NCBI RefSeq assembly: GCF_018882205.1
Contig: NZ_JACVOU010000002.1
Location: 186,001 to 250,000 of the forward strand
DNA length: 64,000 bases
Source: Polynucleobacter bastaniensis
GTDB taxonomy: Bacteria > Pseudomonadota > Gammaproteobacteria > Burkholderiales > Burkholderiaceae
Direction: 5' to 3'
This document shows positions 45,092 through 56,085 of the stretch, one piece after another. The translations under genes were made by a program, and so were the position numbers. The notes beneath the pieces were generated by a model. It did not search any database, was not told where the DNA came from, and saw nothing but the letters and a program-made list of their open reading frames with translations. Every line of letters starts with the position of its first letter. Position 1 is the stretch's first letter.

Positions 45092-46339
45092 GTGTCAGCA
45101 TCAAATGGCCGCCGCCGGGTTGTTGTTACCGGCCTAGGCCTGATTTCACCAGTTGGTAACTCGGTTGATGTAGCTTGGTCTAATTTACTCGCGGGCAAAT
45201 CAGGCATTGCTACTATTACCAAGTTTGACCACACTCCGCTCAGCGTGCACTTCGCTGGCGAGGTGAAAGATTTCAATGTCGAAGAATATGTTTCTGCCAA
45301 AGAGGCGCGCCATATGGATACCTTTATCCATTTCGGTATCGCAGCTGGTTCGCAAGCAATTCGTGATAGCGGTTTACAGATAACGGAAGAGAACGCAGAG
45401 CGCGTGGGCGTCATGGTCGGCTCAGGCATTGGTGGTTTGCCGATGATTGAAGAGACGGGCGCTGAATTGTTAGCTCGTGGCCCTCGTCGCATCTCTCCAT
45501 TCTTTGTGCCAGGGTCAATCATTAATATGATTTCTGGTCATCTCAGTATCTTGTTTGGCCTTAAAGGCCCAAACGTGGCTGCGGTAACTGCCTGCACTAC
45601 CGGTTTACACAGCATTGGCTTGGCGGCACGCTTAATTCAGTATGGTGATGCTGATGTGATGGTTGCTGGTGGGGCTGAATCCACTATCTCTGCATTGGGT
45701 GTTGGCGGCTTCGCTTCAGCTCGTGCACTATCCACTCGCAACGATGATCCTGCAACTGCTTCACGCCCATGGGACAAAGACCGTGATGGTTTCGTATTGG
45801 GTGAGGGTGCTGGTGTTGTGGTGCTAGAAGAGTATGAGCACGCTAAAGCACGTGGCGCAAAAATCTACTGTGAGCTCTTAGGTTTCGGTATGAGTGGTGA
45901 CGCGTATCACATGACCGCTCCAAATATGGATGGCCCACGTCGCTGTATGGTCAACGCCATGCGCGATGCCGGTTTAAATCCAGATCAAATTCAATATATA
46001 AATGCACACGGCACCTCTACACCTTTAGGTGATAAGAATGAAACCGGTGCGATTAAAGCTGCCCTTGGCGATCACGCTAAGAAGACATTGATTAACTCTA
46101 CTAAGTCGATGACCGGCCACCTCTTAGGTGGTGCTGGCGGTTTAGAGTCTGTCTTTACTATTCTGGCGCTCCATAACCAGAAATCTCCACCAACCATCAA
46201 CATCTTCAATCAAGATCCAGAGTGTGATTTGGACTACTGCGCCAATACTGCTCGCGATGTGAAGATTGACCATGCCGTGAAAAACAACTTTGGCTTTGGG
46301 GGTACTAACGGTACCTTGATTTTTGGCAAATTGACCTAA
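45092..46339 (+). CDS. fabF: Beta-ketoacyl-ACP synthase II
   Basis: The 415-residue KAS II starts at a GTG ([20 protein letters not shown]). The active-site Cys is C168 in [12 protein letters not shown], and the His residues are in [11 protein letters not shown] (~residue 307) and [13 protein letters not shown] (~343). It elongates acyl-ACP, with a role in adjusting unsaturated chain length by temperature. The next gene is mucD; the rpoE-rseAB genes often found here in relatives are absent. Confidence 0.97.
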   Translation: MSASNGRRRVVVTGLGLISPVGNSVDVAWSNLLAGKSGIATITKFDHTPLSVHFAGEVKDFNVEEYVSAKEARHMDTFIHFGIAAGSQAIRDSGLQITEENAERVGVMVGSGIGGLPMIEETGAELLARGPRRISPFFVPGSIINMISGHLSILFGLKGPNVAAVTACTTGLHSIGLAARLIQYGDADVMVAGGAESTISALGVGGFASARALSTRNDDPATASRPWDKDRDGFVLGEGAGVVVLEEYEHAKARGAKIYCELLGFGMSGDAYHMTAPNMDGPRRCMVNAMRDAGLNPDQIQYINAHGTSTPLGDKNETGAIKAALGDHAKKTLINSTKSMTGHLLGGAGGLESVFTILALHNQKSPPTINIFNQDPECDLDYCANTARDVKIDHAVKNNFGFGGTNGTLIFGKLT

Positions 46340-46412
46340 TATCCTTATTAGTTAGTTTTCTTCCTCTTTTTTTCTTTAATTATTGGTTTTTACCAAGCAG
46401 GTCTATAGCACT

Positions 46413-47861
46413 ATGAAAAAGTATTTTATTGCGTTCTTGGCTATGTTTAGCTTGGGGCAAATTGCGCTTATCCCCCAGGCCTGTGCCCAGAGCCCACGTG
46501 TCTCTATTCCTGACTTTGCTGATTTGGTTGAGCGAGCTAGTCCTGCTGTGGTGAATATTCGAACCACTGAAAAAGTAATGCAGCAGCAAGCTCAGGGCGG
46601 TATTCCAGGGATGCCTGAGGATCAGGCCGAGTTCTTCCGTCGCTTCTTTGGTGTGCCCATGCCAGGATTGCCTGGCGGACCCAAGCAGGCGCAACCCAAT
46701 CCTGGCAAGCCTCAAGAGGCTGATCGAGGTGTAGGCTCCGGCTTCATTATTGAATCCAATGGCTTAATTTTGACCAATGCCCACGTGGTCGAGGGTGCAA
46801 ATACTATCTACGTCACCTTGACAGACAAACGCGAGTTCAAAGCCAAATTATTGGGTATGGATAAGCGAACCGATATGGCGGTTGTCAAAATCGATGCACG
46901 TGATTTGCCTAAGTTGCCACTAGGTGACTCTTCCCGAGTGAGGGTGGGTGAATGGGTATTGGCTATTGGCTCTCCATTTGGTCTAGAAAATACCGTGACT
47001 GCTGGCATCGTGTCTGCCAAGAGTCGTGACACTGGGGATTACTTACCCTTCATTCAGACTGACGTGGCTGTGAATCCTGGTAACTCGGGTGGACCGCTAT
47101 TAAATACAGCCGGACAGGTGATTGGCATTAACTCGCAAATCTTTAGTCGCTCTGGTGGATATATGGGCATCTCTTTTGCCATTCCCATTGATGAAGCGAT
47201 GCGAGTTGCAGAGCAGTTGCGTAGCAACGGAAAAATGACTCGTGGCCGTATTGGTGTCGCTTTAGGTGAAATGACTAAAGAGATTGCGGAGAGCTTGGGT
47301 CTAGGTAAACCTCGCGGCGCTTTTGTCCGCAATGTTGAGCCAGGTGGCCCAGCAGCAGCAGGCGGTATTGAGTCTGGAGACGTGATTCTGAGCTTTAATG
47401 GCCGTGATATTGGTAAATCGACTGATTTGCCAAGAGCCGTCGGGGAAACCAAGCCAGGAACTAGCGCCAACGTACAGGTTTGGCGTAAAGGCTCCACTAA
47501 GGATTTGATGGTCTCTGTAGTGGATACCGAAGCAGGTCAAGCTGCTGTGAAGAAGTCGGATAACTCAGGTTCATCTGGTGCAAATGCTAATTCTCTTGGG
47601 GTGGCAGTTTCTGAGCCCTCAGACACCAAGAAAAAGGAGCTCAATATTCGCGGAGGTGTCGAGGTTACCGGTTTAGGGGATGGCCCCTTAGCGCGCTCAG
47701 GGGTGCGTCCTGGGGATGTCATCATCCGAATTGCCGATGCCGATATCACTGGGGTAAAGCAGTTTGAGGGTCTTGTAAAGGGTTTGGACGCTAATAAGTC
47801 AGTTCCAGTCTTTGTTCGTCGGGCTGATAGCACTCTGATTATTCCGGTAAGGCCAAAATAA
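46413..47861 (+). CDS. mucD: DegP/HtrA-type periplasmic serine endoprotease (MucD-like)
   Basis: From ATG 46413 the product has 482 residues with a Sec signal peptide cleaved near ACAQS. The HtrA catalytic triad is H124 (LTNAHVVEG), D154 (TDMAVVKI) and S225 (NPGNSGGPLLN). Two PDZ domains follow (~residues 265-365 and 385-480). A Gly/Pro/Gln loop near 60-103 (LA loop) precedes the protease core. It degrades or refolds damaged envelope proteins. An in-frame TTG at 46383 would spoil the signal peptide and is rejected. It precedes lepA as in relatives where it belongs to the sigmaE locus. Confidence 0.95.
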   Translation: MKKYFIAFLAMFSLGQIALIPQACAQSPRVSIPDFADLVERASPAVVNIRTTEKVMQQQAQGGIPGMPEDQAEFFRRFFGVPMPGLPGGPKQAQPNPGKPQEADRGVGSGFIIESNGLILTNAHVVEGANTIYVTLTDKREFKAKLLGMDKRTDMAVVKIDARDLPKLPLGDSSRVRVGEWVLAIGSPFGLENTVTAGIVSAKSRDTGDYLPFIQTDVAVNPGNSGGPLLNTAGQVIGINSQIFSRSGGYMGISFAIPIDEAMRVAEQLRSNGKMTRGRIGVALGEMTKEIAESLGLGKPRGAFVRNVEPGGPAAAGGIESGDVILSFNGRDIGKSTDLPRAVGETKPGTSANVQVWRKGSTKDLMVSVVDTEAGQAAVKKSDNSGSSGANANSLGVAVSEPSDTKKKELNIRGGVEVTGLGDGPLARSGVRPGDVIIRIADADITGVKQFEGLVKGLDANKSVPVFVRRADSTLIIPVRPK

Positions 47862-48004
47862 GCTAAAACCTTGTTTTTGGACGAAATAAGGGGGTTTGGC
47901 GCTAATTTGGCGCCACCCATTACAATCGTCCCAAGACGGCTTTTTGCAGCGCATCATCGTGGTGCGCTCTGACAAGGCGTTTTTTGAAGACTACACAAGA
48001 CGCT

Positions 48005-49810
48005 ATGGATTTAATCCGCAATTTTTCTATCATCGCCCATATTGATCACGGCAAATCAACGCTTGCTGATCGCATTATTCAGCTCTGCGGCGGTCTTACT
48101 GATCGTGAAATGGAAGCCCAGGTTCTCGATTCGATGGATATCGAGCGTGAGCGTGGCATCACCATCAAAGCCCAAACTGCGGCGCTGAGTTATAAATCTA
48201 AAGACGGCAAAACCTACAACATCAATTTGATTGATACCCCAGGGCACGTTGACTTCTCCTATGAGGTTAGCCGCTCCCTATCAGCATGCGAAGGCGCATT
48301 GTTAGTGGTTGATGCCAGTCAAGGTGTTGAAGCCCAAACAGTCGCTAACTGCTACATGGCGCTAGAGTTGGGTGTTGAAGTCGTACCAGTGCTCAATAAG
48401 ATTGATTTACCGCAGGCAGATCCTGAACGCGCTAAACAAGAAATTGAAGATGTCATTGGTATTGATGCATCTGAAGCAGTGACTTGTTCAGCTAAAACGG
48501 GATTAGGTGTGCAGGAAGTCATCGAAGAAATGATTGCTCGCGTACCTCCTCCAAAAGGTAGTGCAACAGATCCATTACAAGCTTTGATTATCGATTCGTG
48601 GTTTGATAACTATGTTGGTGTAGTGATGTTGGTGCGTGTTGTGAATGGCACCTTAAAGCCAAAAGAAAAAATTACCTTGATGTCCAATGGCTCAAGTCAT
48701 TTAGTTGAGCATGTTGGTGTCTTTAGTCCAAAGTCGGTAGATCGCCCAGAATTGTCTGCTGGTCAAGTAGGCTTTGTGATTGCCGGCATTAAAGAGTTAA
48801 AAGCTGCCAAGGTGGGTGATACGGTTACGCATACACCAGGGCAGCAAGGCCGCATTCCTGCTACAGCACCACTTCCAGGTTTTAAAGAGGTCAAGCCTCA
48901 GGTCTTTGCTGGGCTATACCCAGTAGAGTCGAGTGAATACGATCAACTGCGCGAGTCTTTGGAGAAGTTGCAGTTAAATGATGCCTCACTCTTGTATGAG
49001 CCAGAGGTGTCACAGGCTCTTGGTTTTGGATTCCGTTGCGGCTTCTTGGGCCTGCTCCATATGGAGATCGTGCAAGAGCGCTTAGAGCGCCAGTACGGTA
49101 TGAACCTCATTACGACCGCGCCAACGGTGGTGTATCAGGTGGAGCAATCTGATGGCAGTATCTTATCGGTCGATAACCCATCGAAGATGCCTGAGGCTAG
49201 CAAGATCAATACGATTCTTGAGCCGATCGTGACAGTCAATCTGTATATGCCGCAAGAGTATGTAGGCGCGATTATTACTCTGTGCGTTGGTAAGCGTGGT
49301 ATTCAGATGAATATGAATTATCTCGGTCGTCAAGTGAAACTCACATATGAGTTACCGATGGCAGAAATTGTTTTAGATTTCTTCGACAAAATGAAATCGA
49401 TCTCTCGTGGCTATGCATCTATGGACTATGAGTTCAAGGAATATCGTCCAGCCGATGTAGTTAAAGTTGACATCCTCATTAATAGCGAACGAGTTGATGC
49501 CCTATCGGTGATCGTTCACCGTAGCAATAGCCAACATCGTGGTCGTGAAGTAGTTGCCAAGATGCGCGGCATTATTCCGCGTCAAATGTTTGATGTAGCT
49601 ATTCAGGCGGCAATTGGTAGCAACATCGTTGCTCGCGAAAACGTCAAGGCCTTGCGTAAGAACGTATTAGCTAAATGTTACGGCGGTGATATTTCCCGTA
49701 AACGTAAATTATTAGAGAAGCAAAAAGAAGGTAAGAAACGCATGAAGCAGGTGGGTAATGTGGAGATTCCACAGGAAGCCTTCTTAGCCATTTTGCAGGT
49801 AGACGACTAA
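48005..49810 (+). CDS. lepA: Elongation factor 4 (LepA)
   Basis: The 601-residue translational GTPase starts [20 protein letters not shown] with the P-loop, then [14 protein letters not shown] (G2), DTPGHVDF (G3) and NKIDLP (G4). The C-terminal LepA-specific domain ends with [20 protein letters not shown] and AFLAIL. I chose ATG 48005 over an in-frame TTG at 47984. LepA back-translocates ribosomes or aids 30S biogenesis. It overlaps lepB by 1 nt (TAATG). Confidence 0.97.
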   Translation: MDLIRNFSIIAHIDHGKSTLADRIIQLCGGLTDREMEAQVLDSMDIERERGITIKAQTAALSYKSKDGKTYNINLIDTPGHVDFSYEVSRSLSACEGALLVVDASQGVEAQTVANCYMALELGVEVVPVLNKIDLPQADPERAKQEIEDVIGIDASEAVTCSAKTGLGVQEVIEEMIARVPPPKGSATDPLQALIIDSWFDNYVGVVMLVRVVNGTLKPKEKITLMSNGSSHLVEHVGVFSPKSVDRPELSAGQVGFVIAGIKELKAAKVGDTVTHTPGQQGRIPATAPLPGFKEVKPQVFAGLYPVESSEYDQLRESLEKLQLNDASLLYEPEVSQALGFGFRCGFLGLLHMEIVQERLERQYGMNLITTAPTVVYQVEQSDGSILSVDNPSKMPEASKINTILEPIVTVNLYMPQEYVGAIITLCVGKRGIQMNMNYLGRQVKLTYELPMAEIVLDFFDKMKSISRGYASMDYEFKEYRPADVVKVDILINSERVDALSVIVHRSNSQHRGREVVAKMRGIIPRQMFDVAIQAAIGSNIVARENVKALRKNVLAKCYGGDISRKRKLLEKQKEGKKRMKQVGNVEIPQEAFLAILQVDD

Positions 49811-50616
49811 TGAACTTTGCCCTCATCCTCTTTATCTTGGTAGTGGTCTCTGGCATTGCTTGGATTGCTGACCGCTATTACTTTGCTCCACAAAGACGCA
49901 AGGTTGGCATCGATCGCATGCCATTGTGGCTGGAATACACGGCAGGGTTCTTTCCAGTCATTTGCGCGGTCTTTGTATTACGCTCATTTATTGTGGAGCC
50001 CTTCAAAATTCCTTCGGGCTCGATGATTCCAACCCTACAGATTGGTGACTTTATTCTGGTGAATAAATTTACTTATGGCATTCGTCTGCCGGTGATTAAT
50101 CAGAAGGTTGTCGATCTAGGCTCCCCTAAACGTGGTGATGTTGTGGTATTCCGCTACCCCCGTGATGAGTCTATTGACTACATCAAGCGTGTTGTCGCTT
50201 TGCCAGGCGATACGATTACTTATCAAGACAAGCGTTTAACAGTAAATGGTCAGCCATTGCAATACAGTGGTGGCGAGTCCTATCTTGACCCGGAAAATAT
50301 GCGTTATGCCAAGCGATTTGCAGAATCTTACCCTGCAGACTTAGGCGGCAATAAGCATGAGATTTTGAATGATCCCGATCGTCCTGCTGGCATGTTCCCT
50401 GCAGAGCGTTTTCCTGGATTTGAAAACTGTCAATATATTAATGCTGGGCTCACCTGTACTGTCCCAGCAGGACATTACTTCGCTATGGGTGATAACCGTG
50501 ATAACAGTGCTGATTCTCGCTACTGGGGATTTGTGCCGGATAAGAATATTGTTGGTAGAGCATTCTTTGTTTGGTTGAACCTCGGAAATCTTGGCCGTAT
50601 TGGCGGCTTCGAATAA
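49810..50616 (+). CDS. lepB: Signal peptidase I
   Basis: The 268-residue inner-membrane protease has two N-terminal hydrophobic segments (~residues 2-20 and 44-60). The nucleophile is S71 in [14 protein letters not shown] and the base is K126 in [12 protein letters not shown]. The C-terminal [16 protein letters not shown] motif near 231-246 is typical. It removes Sec and Tat signal peptides. It is coupled to lepA and followed by rnc after 4 bp. Confidence 0.97.
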   Translation: MNFALILFILVVVSGIAWIADRYYFAPQRRKVGIDRMPLWLEYTAGFFPVICAVFVLRSFIVEPFKIPSGSMIPTLQIGDFILVNKFTYGIRLPVINQKVVDLGSPKRGDVVVFRYPRDESIDYIKRVVALPGDTITYQDKRLTVNGQPLQYSGGESYLDPENMRYAKRFAESYPADLGGNKHEILNDPDRPAGMFPAERFPGFENCQYINAGLTCTVPAGHYFAMGDNRDNSADSRYWGFVPDKNIVGRAFFVWLNLGNLGRIGGFE

Positions 50617-50620
50617 GACT

Positions 50621-51412
50621 ATGAACGCCCGCGCCGCTATCGAAACTGCACCGCTGCAAGCGCAATTAGGTTATACGTTTAAAAAACTAGAGCTGCTCAA
50701 TCAAGCCCTAACGCACCGCAGCCATAGCAAGAAAAATAATGAGCGCCTCGAGTTTCTGGGTGATTCGATTCTCAATTGCGTTGTTGCTGAAATGCTCTAT
50801 GAGCGTTATTCCGATCTAGATGAAGGCGATCTTTCACGCGTGCGGGCTAATCTGGTTAAGCAGCAGGCACTCTATGAGATCGCTCAAACTCTTTCGCTGT
50901 CTGACTACCTACGTTTAGGCGAGGGAGAATTAAAGAGCGGCGGCTTCCGTCGGCCATCTATTCTGGCTGATACGCTTGAGGCAGTCACTGGTGCAATATT
51001 CTTAGATGGTGGATTTGATGCTGCCAAGGCCTGTTTGCGTAAGCTCTACACTATCATCCTGGCTAACGTTGATCCCAAAACCTTGGGCAAAGATGATAAG
51101 ACTTTGTTACAGGAGTGTTTGCAAAGCTATCAGCTGCCGCTGCCTACCTATAACGTCACTGGCACTAGTGGCGCAGCCCACAATCAGCAGTTTGAAGTGG
51201 AATGTTTAATACCAAACCTGAACGTTGCCGTGAAAGGTGAGGGCCCCTCTCGACGTGCGGCAGAGCAGGCTGCGGCAAAGCTAGCACTCATTGCAGCACT
51301 GAAGGCTTTGCCACAGGCGCTAGGTAAACCCAAAAAGACTCGGTCCGCCAAAAAGAAGGCAGCTAAAAAAGTGGTAACTGAAGAGCAATTAAATCTTAAG
51401 CTGAAGGGCTAA
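50621..51412 (+). CDS. rnc: Ribonuclease III
   Basis: From ATG 50621 the product has 263 residues. The catalytic signature is [20 protein letters not shown] (~residues 37-56) and the second acidic site is [17 protein letters not shown] (~113-129). A dsRNA-binding domain follows (~156-226), then a Lys-rich tail ([15 protein letters not shown]). The ORF could start at TTG 50591, inside lepB, but this is unlikely. RNase III processes rRNA precursors and structured mRNAs. The lepB-rnc-era order is classical. Confidence 0.96.
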   Translation: MNARAAIETAPLQAQLGYTFKKLELLNQALTHRSHSKKNNERLEFLGDSILNCVVAEMLYERYSDLDEGDLSRVRANLVKQQALYEIAQTLSLSDYLRLGEGELKSGGFRRPSILADTLEAVTGAIFLDGGFDAAKACLRKLYTIILANVDPKTLGKDDKTLLQECLQSYQLPLPTYNVTGTSGAAHNQQFEVECLIPNLNVAVKGEGPSRRAAEQAAAKLALIAALKALPQALGKPKKTRSAKKKAAKKVVTEEQLNLKLKG

Positions 51413-51414
51413 TC

Positions 51415-52350
51415 GTGTTTAGATGCGGCACTATCGCCATTGTTGGCCGTCCTAATATGGGTAAATCAACTCTCTTAAATGCCTTAGTTGGGCAGAAGAT
51501 TAGTATTACCTCGCGTAAGGCACAAACTACGCGTCATCGTATTTTAGGTATTCAGAATCGCAAAGAAGCACAATTCATTTTCATTGATACTCCGGGCTTT
51601 CAGACGCGTTTGATGAATACCCTCAACAAGGCCTTGAACCGCACTGTAACCACAGCTCTGCAAGATGTGAATGTGGCTTGCTTTGTAGTTGAGGCTGGTT
51701 ACTTTGGTGAGGATGACAAGAAGGTTTTGAAATTACTGCCAGATGACTTACCCGCTGTCTTAGTGTTAAATAAATTGGATCTATTTAATAGCCGCTTTCA
51801 GACTCCCTCTGAGCGCGATCAGGCTTTACTCAATTTCATGAAAGAAATGAGCCAGCCTTGGTGTGAATTAGGTGGTCATGAAGATCAGAAGTGTGAGTTT
51901 GCTGAAATCGTCCCGATGAGCGCTAAGAGCCCAGGGGATATTGAAAGATTATTAGACGTACTTGAGGGCTATTTACCTGAAGCTCCCGCAGTTTACGATG
52001 GTGACACTATTACTGATCGCAGTGAGCGTTTCTTGGCCGCTGAGATCCTGCGTGAGAAGGTTTTTCGCTTTACTGGTGAGGAATTGCCTTACACCAGCAC
52101 GGTAGTGATTGATCAGTTCAAGATGGATGGCAAGATGCGACGTATCGCAGCAACGATTTTGGTTGATCGCGATAGCCATAAGGCGATGATTATTGGTGCC
52201 AAGGGTGAGCGCCTGAAGAAGATCTCTACCGATGCACGCATTGATATGGAAAAGCTCTTTGACGGCAAAGTCTTTCTGGAGACCTGGGTTAAGGTCAAAC
52301 GTGGCTGGGCAGATGATCGTGCTGAATTACGGGCGCAGGGACTAGAGTAA
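51415..52350 (+). CDS. era: GTPase Era
   Basis: The 311-residue protein starts at GTG 51415, 2 bp after the rnc stop. GTPase motifs are [14 protein letters not shown] (G1, ~residues 11-24), DTPGFQT (G3) and NKLD (G4, near 119-122). The C-terminal KH domain has the family signature [20 protein letters not shown] near 260-279. Era binds the 16S rRNA 3' end during 30S maturation. Confidence 0.97.
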   Translation: MFRCGTIAIVGRPNMGKSTLLNALVGQKISITSRKAQTTRHRILGIQNRKEAQFIFIDTPGFQTRLMNTLNKALNRTVTTALQDVNVACFVVEAGYFGEDDKKVLKLLPDDLPAVLVLNKLDLFNSRFQTPSERDQALLNFMKEMSQPWCELGGHEDQKCEFAEIVPMSAKSPGDIERLLDVLEGYLPEAPAVYDGDTITDRSERFLAAEILREKVFRFTGEELPYTSTVVIDQFKMDGKMRRIAATILVDRDSHKAMIIGAKGERLKKISTDARIDMEKLFDGKVFLETWVKVKRGWADDRAELRAQGLE

Positions 52351-52356
52351 GTAGCC

Positions 52357-53091
52357 ATGGCCTCCATTCGTGTTGCTGACGAACCCGCTTTTGTATTGCA
52401 CAGTATTCCTTATAAGGAAACTAGCTTAATTCTGGATGTCTTTACACGGCAATATGGCCGTATGGCACTGATTGCCAAAGGTGCTAAACGCCCGCACTCG
52501 GTGTTGCGTCCTGTCTTACAGCGTTTTCAACCACTATTGGTTTCTTGGAGCGGCAAGTCTGAGCTGCGTACTTTAACAAAGTCAGAGTGGGTTGGTGGTA
52601 CGCCCTCTTTGGTAGGCGATGCCTTGCTCTGCGGCTTCTATCTCAATGAGTTGTTAGTGAAGTTTCTGGCGCGTGAAGACGACTATGAAAAACTCTATGA
52701 CCATTACACCGATACCATCTCCGCCTTATCTAATCTCGAATTTCAATCCAAGGGTCTAGAAGAAATTTTGCGCCCATTTGAGCTAACACTCTTGCAGGAG
52801 ACTGGATATGCAGCGGCATTAGACTACTGTGTTGAAACCCACAGCGCTCCAGTCTCACAAGAACAGTACATCTATCAGCCGGAGCGTGGTGTTAGGCCTG
52901 TACAGGTAGATGATCCAGGCCATTGGCCAGTCTTGAGTGGTAAATCTCTATTGGCTATTGCAGCGGGAGACTTTTCTGATCAGGAAACGCTTTCTGAGAG
53001 TAAGCAGTTGATGCGCTTTTTGTTGGGCTTGCACCTGCAAGATCAGGTGCTCACTACCCGTCAGATTTTGATTGACCTCAAGAAAATCTAG
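52357..53091 (+). CDS. recO: DNA repair protein RecO
   Basis: The 244-residue product has the RecO N-terminal OB-fold, AFVLHSIPYKETSLILDVFT near residues 12-31 and GRMALIAKGAKRPHSVLRP near 36-54. LLCGFYLNELLVKFLARED is near 90-108, and the helical C-terminal half includes RPFELTLLQETGYAAALDYC at about 143-162. The usual zinc Cys set of RecO is largely missing here, as in many proteobacteria. RecO loads RecA on SSB-coated gaps with RecR. The ATG is 6 bp after the era stop. Confidence 0.94.
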   Translation: MASIRVADEPAFVLHSIPYKETSLILDVFTRQYGRMALIAKGAKRPHSVLRPVLQRFQPLLVSWSGKSELRTLTKSEWVGGTPSLVGDALLCGFYLNELLVKFLAREDDYEKLYDHYTDTISALSNLEFQSKGLEEILRPFELTLLQETGYAAALDYCVETHSAPVSQEQYIYQPERGVRPVQVDDPGHWPVLSGKSLLAIAAGDFSDQETLSESKQLMRFLLGLHLQDQVLTTRQILIDLKKI

Positions 53092-53103
53092 TAATCTACA
53101 AAT

Positions 53104-53847
53104 ATGAGTAACTCCAATATCCTTGAACTTGGTATTAATATCGACCACGTTGCCACCTTACGTAATGCTCGTGGCACGGTCTACCCCGACCCGTTAAAAG
53201 CCGCTCGATTGGCAGAAGAGGCGGGTGCTGATTTAATTACCTTGCATTTGCGTGAGGATCGTCGTCATATTAAAGATGCAGATTTAATGGCGCTTCGCCC
53301 TTTGATTCAGACGCGTATGAACCTGGAATGTGCTGTTACTCCAGAGATGATTAACATCGCCTGTCATATTCAGCCACATGATGTTTGCCTTGTTCCTGAG
53401 AAGCGTGAAGAGGTGACTACAGAGGGTGGTTTAGATGTCGTGGGTCACTTTGAAGCAGTCAAGGCTGCCACTACACAATTAAAAGCTGCTGGCATACGGG
53501 TTTCACTTTTTATTGATCCAGAAGAGCGGCAAATTCAAGCTGCAAAAGATGCAGGTGCCACAGTCATCGAGTTACATACTGGTCGTTACGCAGATCTGTC
53601 TGGTGATCAACAGAAGCAAGAGCTGGAGCGGATTAGAATAGCAGCGCAGTTTGGAAAAAGCATTGGCTTACGAGTCAATGCTGGCCATGGCTTGCATGAG
53701 GGCAATGTTATTCCAGTTGCTGGCATTGCCGAGCTATCCGAGCTTAATATCGGGCATGCTATTGTTGCTGAAGCACTCTTTAAAGGTTGGCAAAAGGCAA
53801 TCACGGATATGAAGTACCTGATGGTTCAGGGTAGGTCTAAAGCTTAA
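53104..53847 (+). CDS. pdxJ: Pyridoxine 5'-phosphate synthase
   Basis: The 247-residue TIM barrel has [20 protein letters not shown] near residues 8-27, [14 protein letters not shown] segment [15 protein letters not shown] near 49, [18 protein letters not shown] near 98-115 and [15 protein letters not shown] near 184-198. It condenses 3-amino-1-deoxyacetone phosphate with deoxyxylulose 5-phosphate in vitamin B6 synthesis. It lies between recO and acpS in the conserved order. Confidence 0.97.
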   Translation: MSNSNILELGINIDHVATLRNARGTVYPDPLKAARLAEEAGADLITLHLREDRRHIKDADLMALRPLIQTRMNLECAVTPEMINIACHIQPHDVCLVPEKREEVTTEGGLDVVGHFEAVKAATTQLKAAGIRVSLFIDPEERQIQAAKDAGATVIELHTGRYADLSGDQQKQELERIRIAAQFGKSIGLRVNAGHGLHEGNVIPVAGIAELSELNIGHAIVAEALFKGWQKAITDMKYLMVQGRSKA

Positions 53848-53862
53848 GATATTTAACATCAA

Positions 53863-54255
53863 ATGATCATTGGTATAGGCACAGACATCTTACAAATTGA
53901 GCGGCTTCAAGCTGCTTACGATCGCACTAATGGTCGCCTTGCTGAAAAAATTCTGGGCCCAGATGAGATATTGGTTTTTAAACATCGCTTAGCCAGAAAT
54001 CACAAGCGGGGCATTGCTTTTTTGGCAACGCGCTTTGTTGCAAAAGAGGCTTTCTCCAAAGCCATTGGCTTGGGTATGAGAATGCCCATGACCTGGCGCT
54101 CTTTGCAAACACTCAATGAGCCTAGCGGTAAGCCGGCTACCTCCTATCTGGGGGCGCTCGCGCAATTTATGCAGGAAAAGAACTGGGAAGCTCAGGTCAC
54201 TGTTAGTGATGAGCAAGATATGGCAATAGCCCATGTCATCGTGGTTCAAAAATAA
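53863..54255 (+). CDS. acpS: Holo-ACP synthase
   Basis: The 130-residue protein has the phosphopantetheinyl transferase motifs [19 protein letters not shown] at the start and [18 protein letters not shown] near residues 55-72, with the metal-binding Asp and Glu. It transfers phosphopantetheine from CoA to AcpP S37. The pdxJ-acpS pair is typical. Confidence 0.96.
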   Translation: MIIGIGTDILQIERLQAAYDRTNGRLAEKILGPDEILVFKHRLARNHKRGIAFLATRFVAKEAFSKAIGLGMRMPMTWRSLQTLNEPSGKPATSYLGALAQFMQEKNWEAQVTVSDEQDMAIAHVIVVQK

Positions 54256-54299
54256 AACCACTCTCAAAAGTATATAAAACAAAAAATTTCGAGGAATCC

Positions 54300-55388
54300 A
54301 TGGCTACGCTGACTATGAAACCAGGCCCAGTTACATTAGATGTTGTTGGTCTCGAATTAAATGCAGAGGATCGTCGTCGCATCTTGCACCCCCTTACCGG
54401 TGGCGTGATTTTGTTTGGCAGAAATTTTGCTAATCGCAAGCAGCTCACCAAACTCACTGCAGAGATTAAAAAAATCCGCTCTGATGTATTGATCTCGATT
54501 GATCATGAAGGTGGACGAGTGCAGCGCTGCAGGACTGATGGCTTTACCCATTTGCCTGCTATGCGTAAGCTTGGCGAGCTTTGGGGGGCTAAAAATAAAT
54601 CAACAGATAAATCAAAACATGCCGCTGAATCAGCCGCCATCGCTATGGCTGCAGTTACCGCCTGTGGATATATCCTGGCTGCCGAGTTAAGAGCTTGTGG
54701 TGTGGACTTTAGTTTTACTCCTGTCCTGGATTTAGACTTTGGTCGTAGCGGTGTAATCGGCGATCGTGCATTTAGTCGTGATCCACAAATTACCTTTGCA
54801 TTGGCTAAGAGTTTGAATGAGGGCCTACGACTCGCGGGTATGGCAAATTGCGGAAAGCATTTTCCAGGTCATGGCTGGGCAGAGGCGGATTCTCATGTGG
54901 CTATTCCAGTGGATGAGCGTCCACTAGAGATCATTCTGAATGAGGATGCCAAGCCTTATGAGTGGTTAGATCTGAGCTTGACTGCCGTAATGCCGGCGCA
55001 TGTAATTTATCCGCAAGTAGATAAAAACCCAGCAGGGTTTTCTAAGGTTTGGCTACACTCCATCTTGCGTCAAGAGTTGGGATTTGAAGGTGTGATCTTT
55101 AGTGATGACCTTTCCATGGAGGGCGCCAGTGTCGCTGGTTCTGTGGTGAAGGGCGCCGACATGGCGCTTGAGGCAGGATGCGATGCAGTATTGATTTGCA
55201 ATCGCCCCGATCTCGCAGATCAATTACTCAGTCAGTTGAAAGTCTCTAAAGCAAAACAAGCTGAATCTGCTACTCGATTAAATCGCTTGATGCCTACTTC
55301 CACAGCTCCCGCCTGGGATGAGCTGCAATCCGAAGCGCAATACCAGCATGCTAAAGGCTTGCTCCAGCAGTTGAAGCTCATTTCTTAG
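54300..55388 (+). CDS. nagZ: Beta-N-acetylhexosaminidase NagZ
   Basis: The 362-residue glycoside hydrolase family 3 enzyme has ISIDHEGGRVQRCRTDGFTH near residues 64-83, the KHFPGHGWAEADSHVAIP loop with the His/Asp acid-base pair near 183-200, and the nucleophile Asp in IFSDDLSMEGA near 264. It removes GlcNAc from muropeptides in cell wall recycling. It lacks a signal peptide and works in the cytoplasm. CGAGGAA lies 5 nt before the ATG. A terminator follows. Confidence 0.95.
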   Translation: MATLTMKPGPVTLDVVGLELNAEDRRRILHPLTGGVILFGRNFANRKQLTKLTAEIKKIRSDVLISIDHEGGRVQRCRTDGFTHLPAMRKLGELWGAKNKSTDKSKHAAESAAIAMAAVTACGYILAAELRACGVDFSFTPVLDLDFGRSGVIGDRAFSRDPQITFALAKSLNEGLRLAGMANCGKHFPGHGWAEADSHVAIPVDERPLEIILNEDAKPYEWLDLSLTAVMPAHVIYPQVDKNPAGFSKVWLHSILRQELGFEGVIFSDDLSMEGASVAGSVVKGADMALEAGCDAVLICNRPDLADQLLSQLKVSKAKQAESATRLNRLMPTSTAPAWDELQSEAQYQHAKGLLQQLKLIS

Positions 55389-55394
55389 GAAATA

Positions 55395-55419
55395 AAAAAG
55401 CCCGGCGTACCGGGCTTTT
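55395..55419. terminator. Bidirectional intrinsic terminator
   Basis: AAAAAGCCCGG (55395-55405) and CCGGGCTTTT (55410-55419) form a GC-rich stem with a CGTA loop between convergent nagZ and efp. Confidence 0.9.
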
Positions 55420-55437
55420 ACTTATCGAGCGAGCTAA

Positions 55438-55998
55438 TTAGTTAGCGCGGCTACGATATTCACCAGTGCGCGTATCGATCTCGATCTTGTCACCAGTGTT
55501 ACAGAATAATGGCACTTGCAATTCATAGCCGGTAGCCAATTTTGCATTCTTCAATACTTTGCCAGAGCTGGTATCACCTTTAACTGCTGGCTCTGTGTAA
55601 ATGATTTCACGAACCAAAGAGTTCGGCATGGCTACTGATAGTGCTTTACCTTCGTAGAACACCACTTCACAAGGCATGCTTTCTTCGAGGTAATGCAATG
55701 CATCGCCCATGAATTCAGCTTCTACTTCATATTGGTTGTACTCGGTATCCATAAATACATACATTGGATCTGCAAAGTAAGAGTAGGTGCAATCTTTCTT
55801 ATCCAAGATCACTACATCGAACTTGTCATCTGCTTTGAATACGCCTTCGTTAGGCGCACCAGTTAACAAGTTCTTAAATTTCATTTTCACAACTGAGGAG
55901 TTACGGCCTGAGCGACTGTATTCTGCTTTTAAAACGACCATGGCATCAGTGCCGATCATGACTACGTTACCAACGCGGAGTTCTTGTGCTGTTTTCAT
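55438..55998 (-). CDS. efp: Elongation factor P (Arg32 type)
   Basis: The 186-residue EF-P has the KOW domain [20 protein letters not shown] and the modification loop [13 protein letters not shown], which places Arg at residue 32. Enterobacterial EF-P has Lys34 here and is beta-lysylated. Arg32 is the form rhamnosylated by EarP, whose gene is next upstream on the same strand. EF-P rescues ribosomes stalled at polyproline. The S1-like C-terminal domain ends [18 protein letters not shown]. Confidence 0.98.
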   Translation of the reverse strand: MKTAQELRVGNVVMIGTDAMVVLKAEYSRSGRNSSVVKMKFKNLLTGAPNEGVFKADDKFDVVILDKKDCTYSYFADPMYVFMDTEYNQYEVEAEFMGDALHYLEESMPCEVVFYEGKALSVAMPNSLVREIIYTEPAVKGDTSSGKVLKNAKLATGYELQVPLFCNTGDKIEIDTRTGEYRSRAN

Positions 55999-56085
55999 CT
56001 TGCTATTCCTGGGTGCAGAGCTGATTTTCTGCGGTTTTTATCAAAAACAAGATTGTAACCGCCCGCAGGCGTATTTCGCCTAAGA

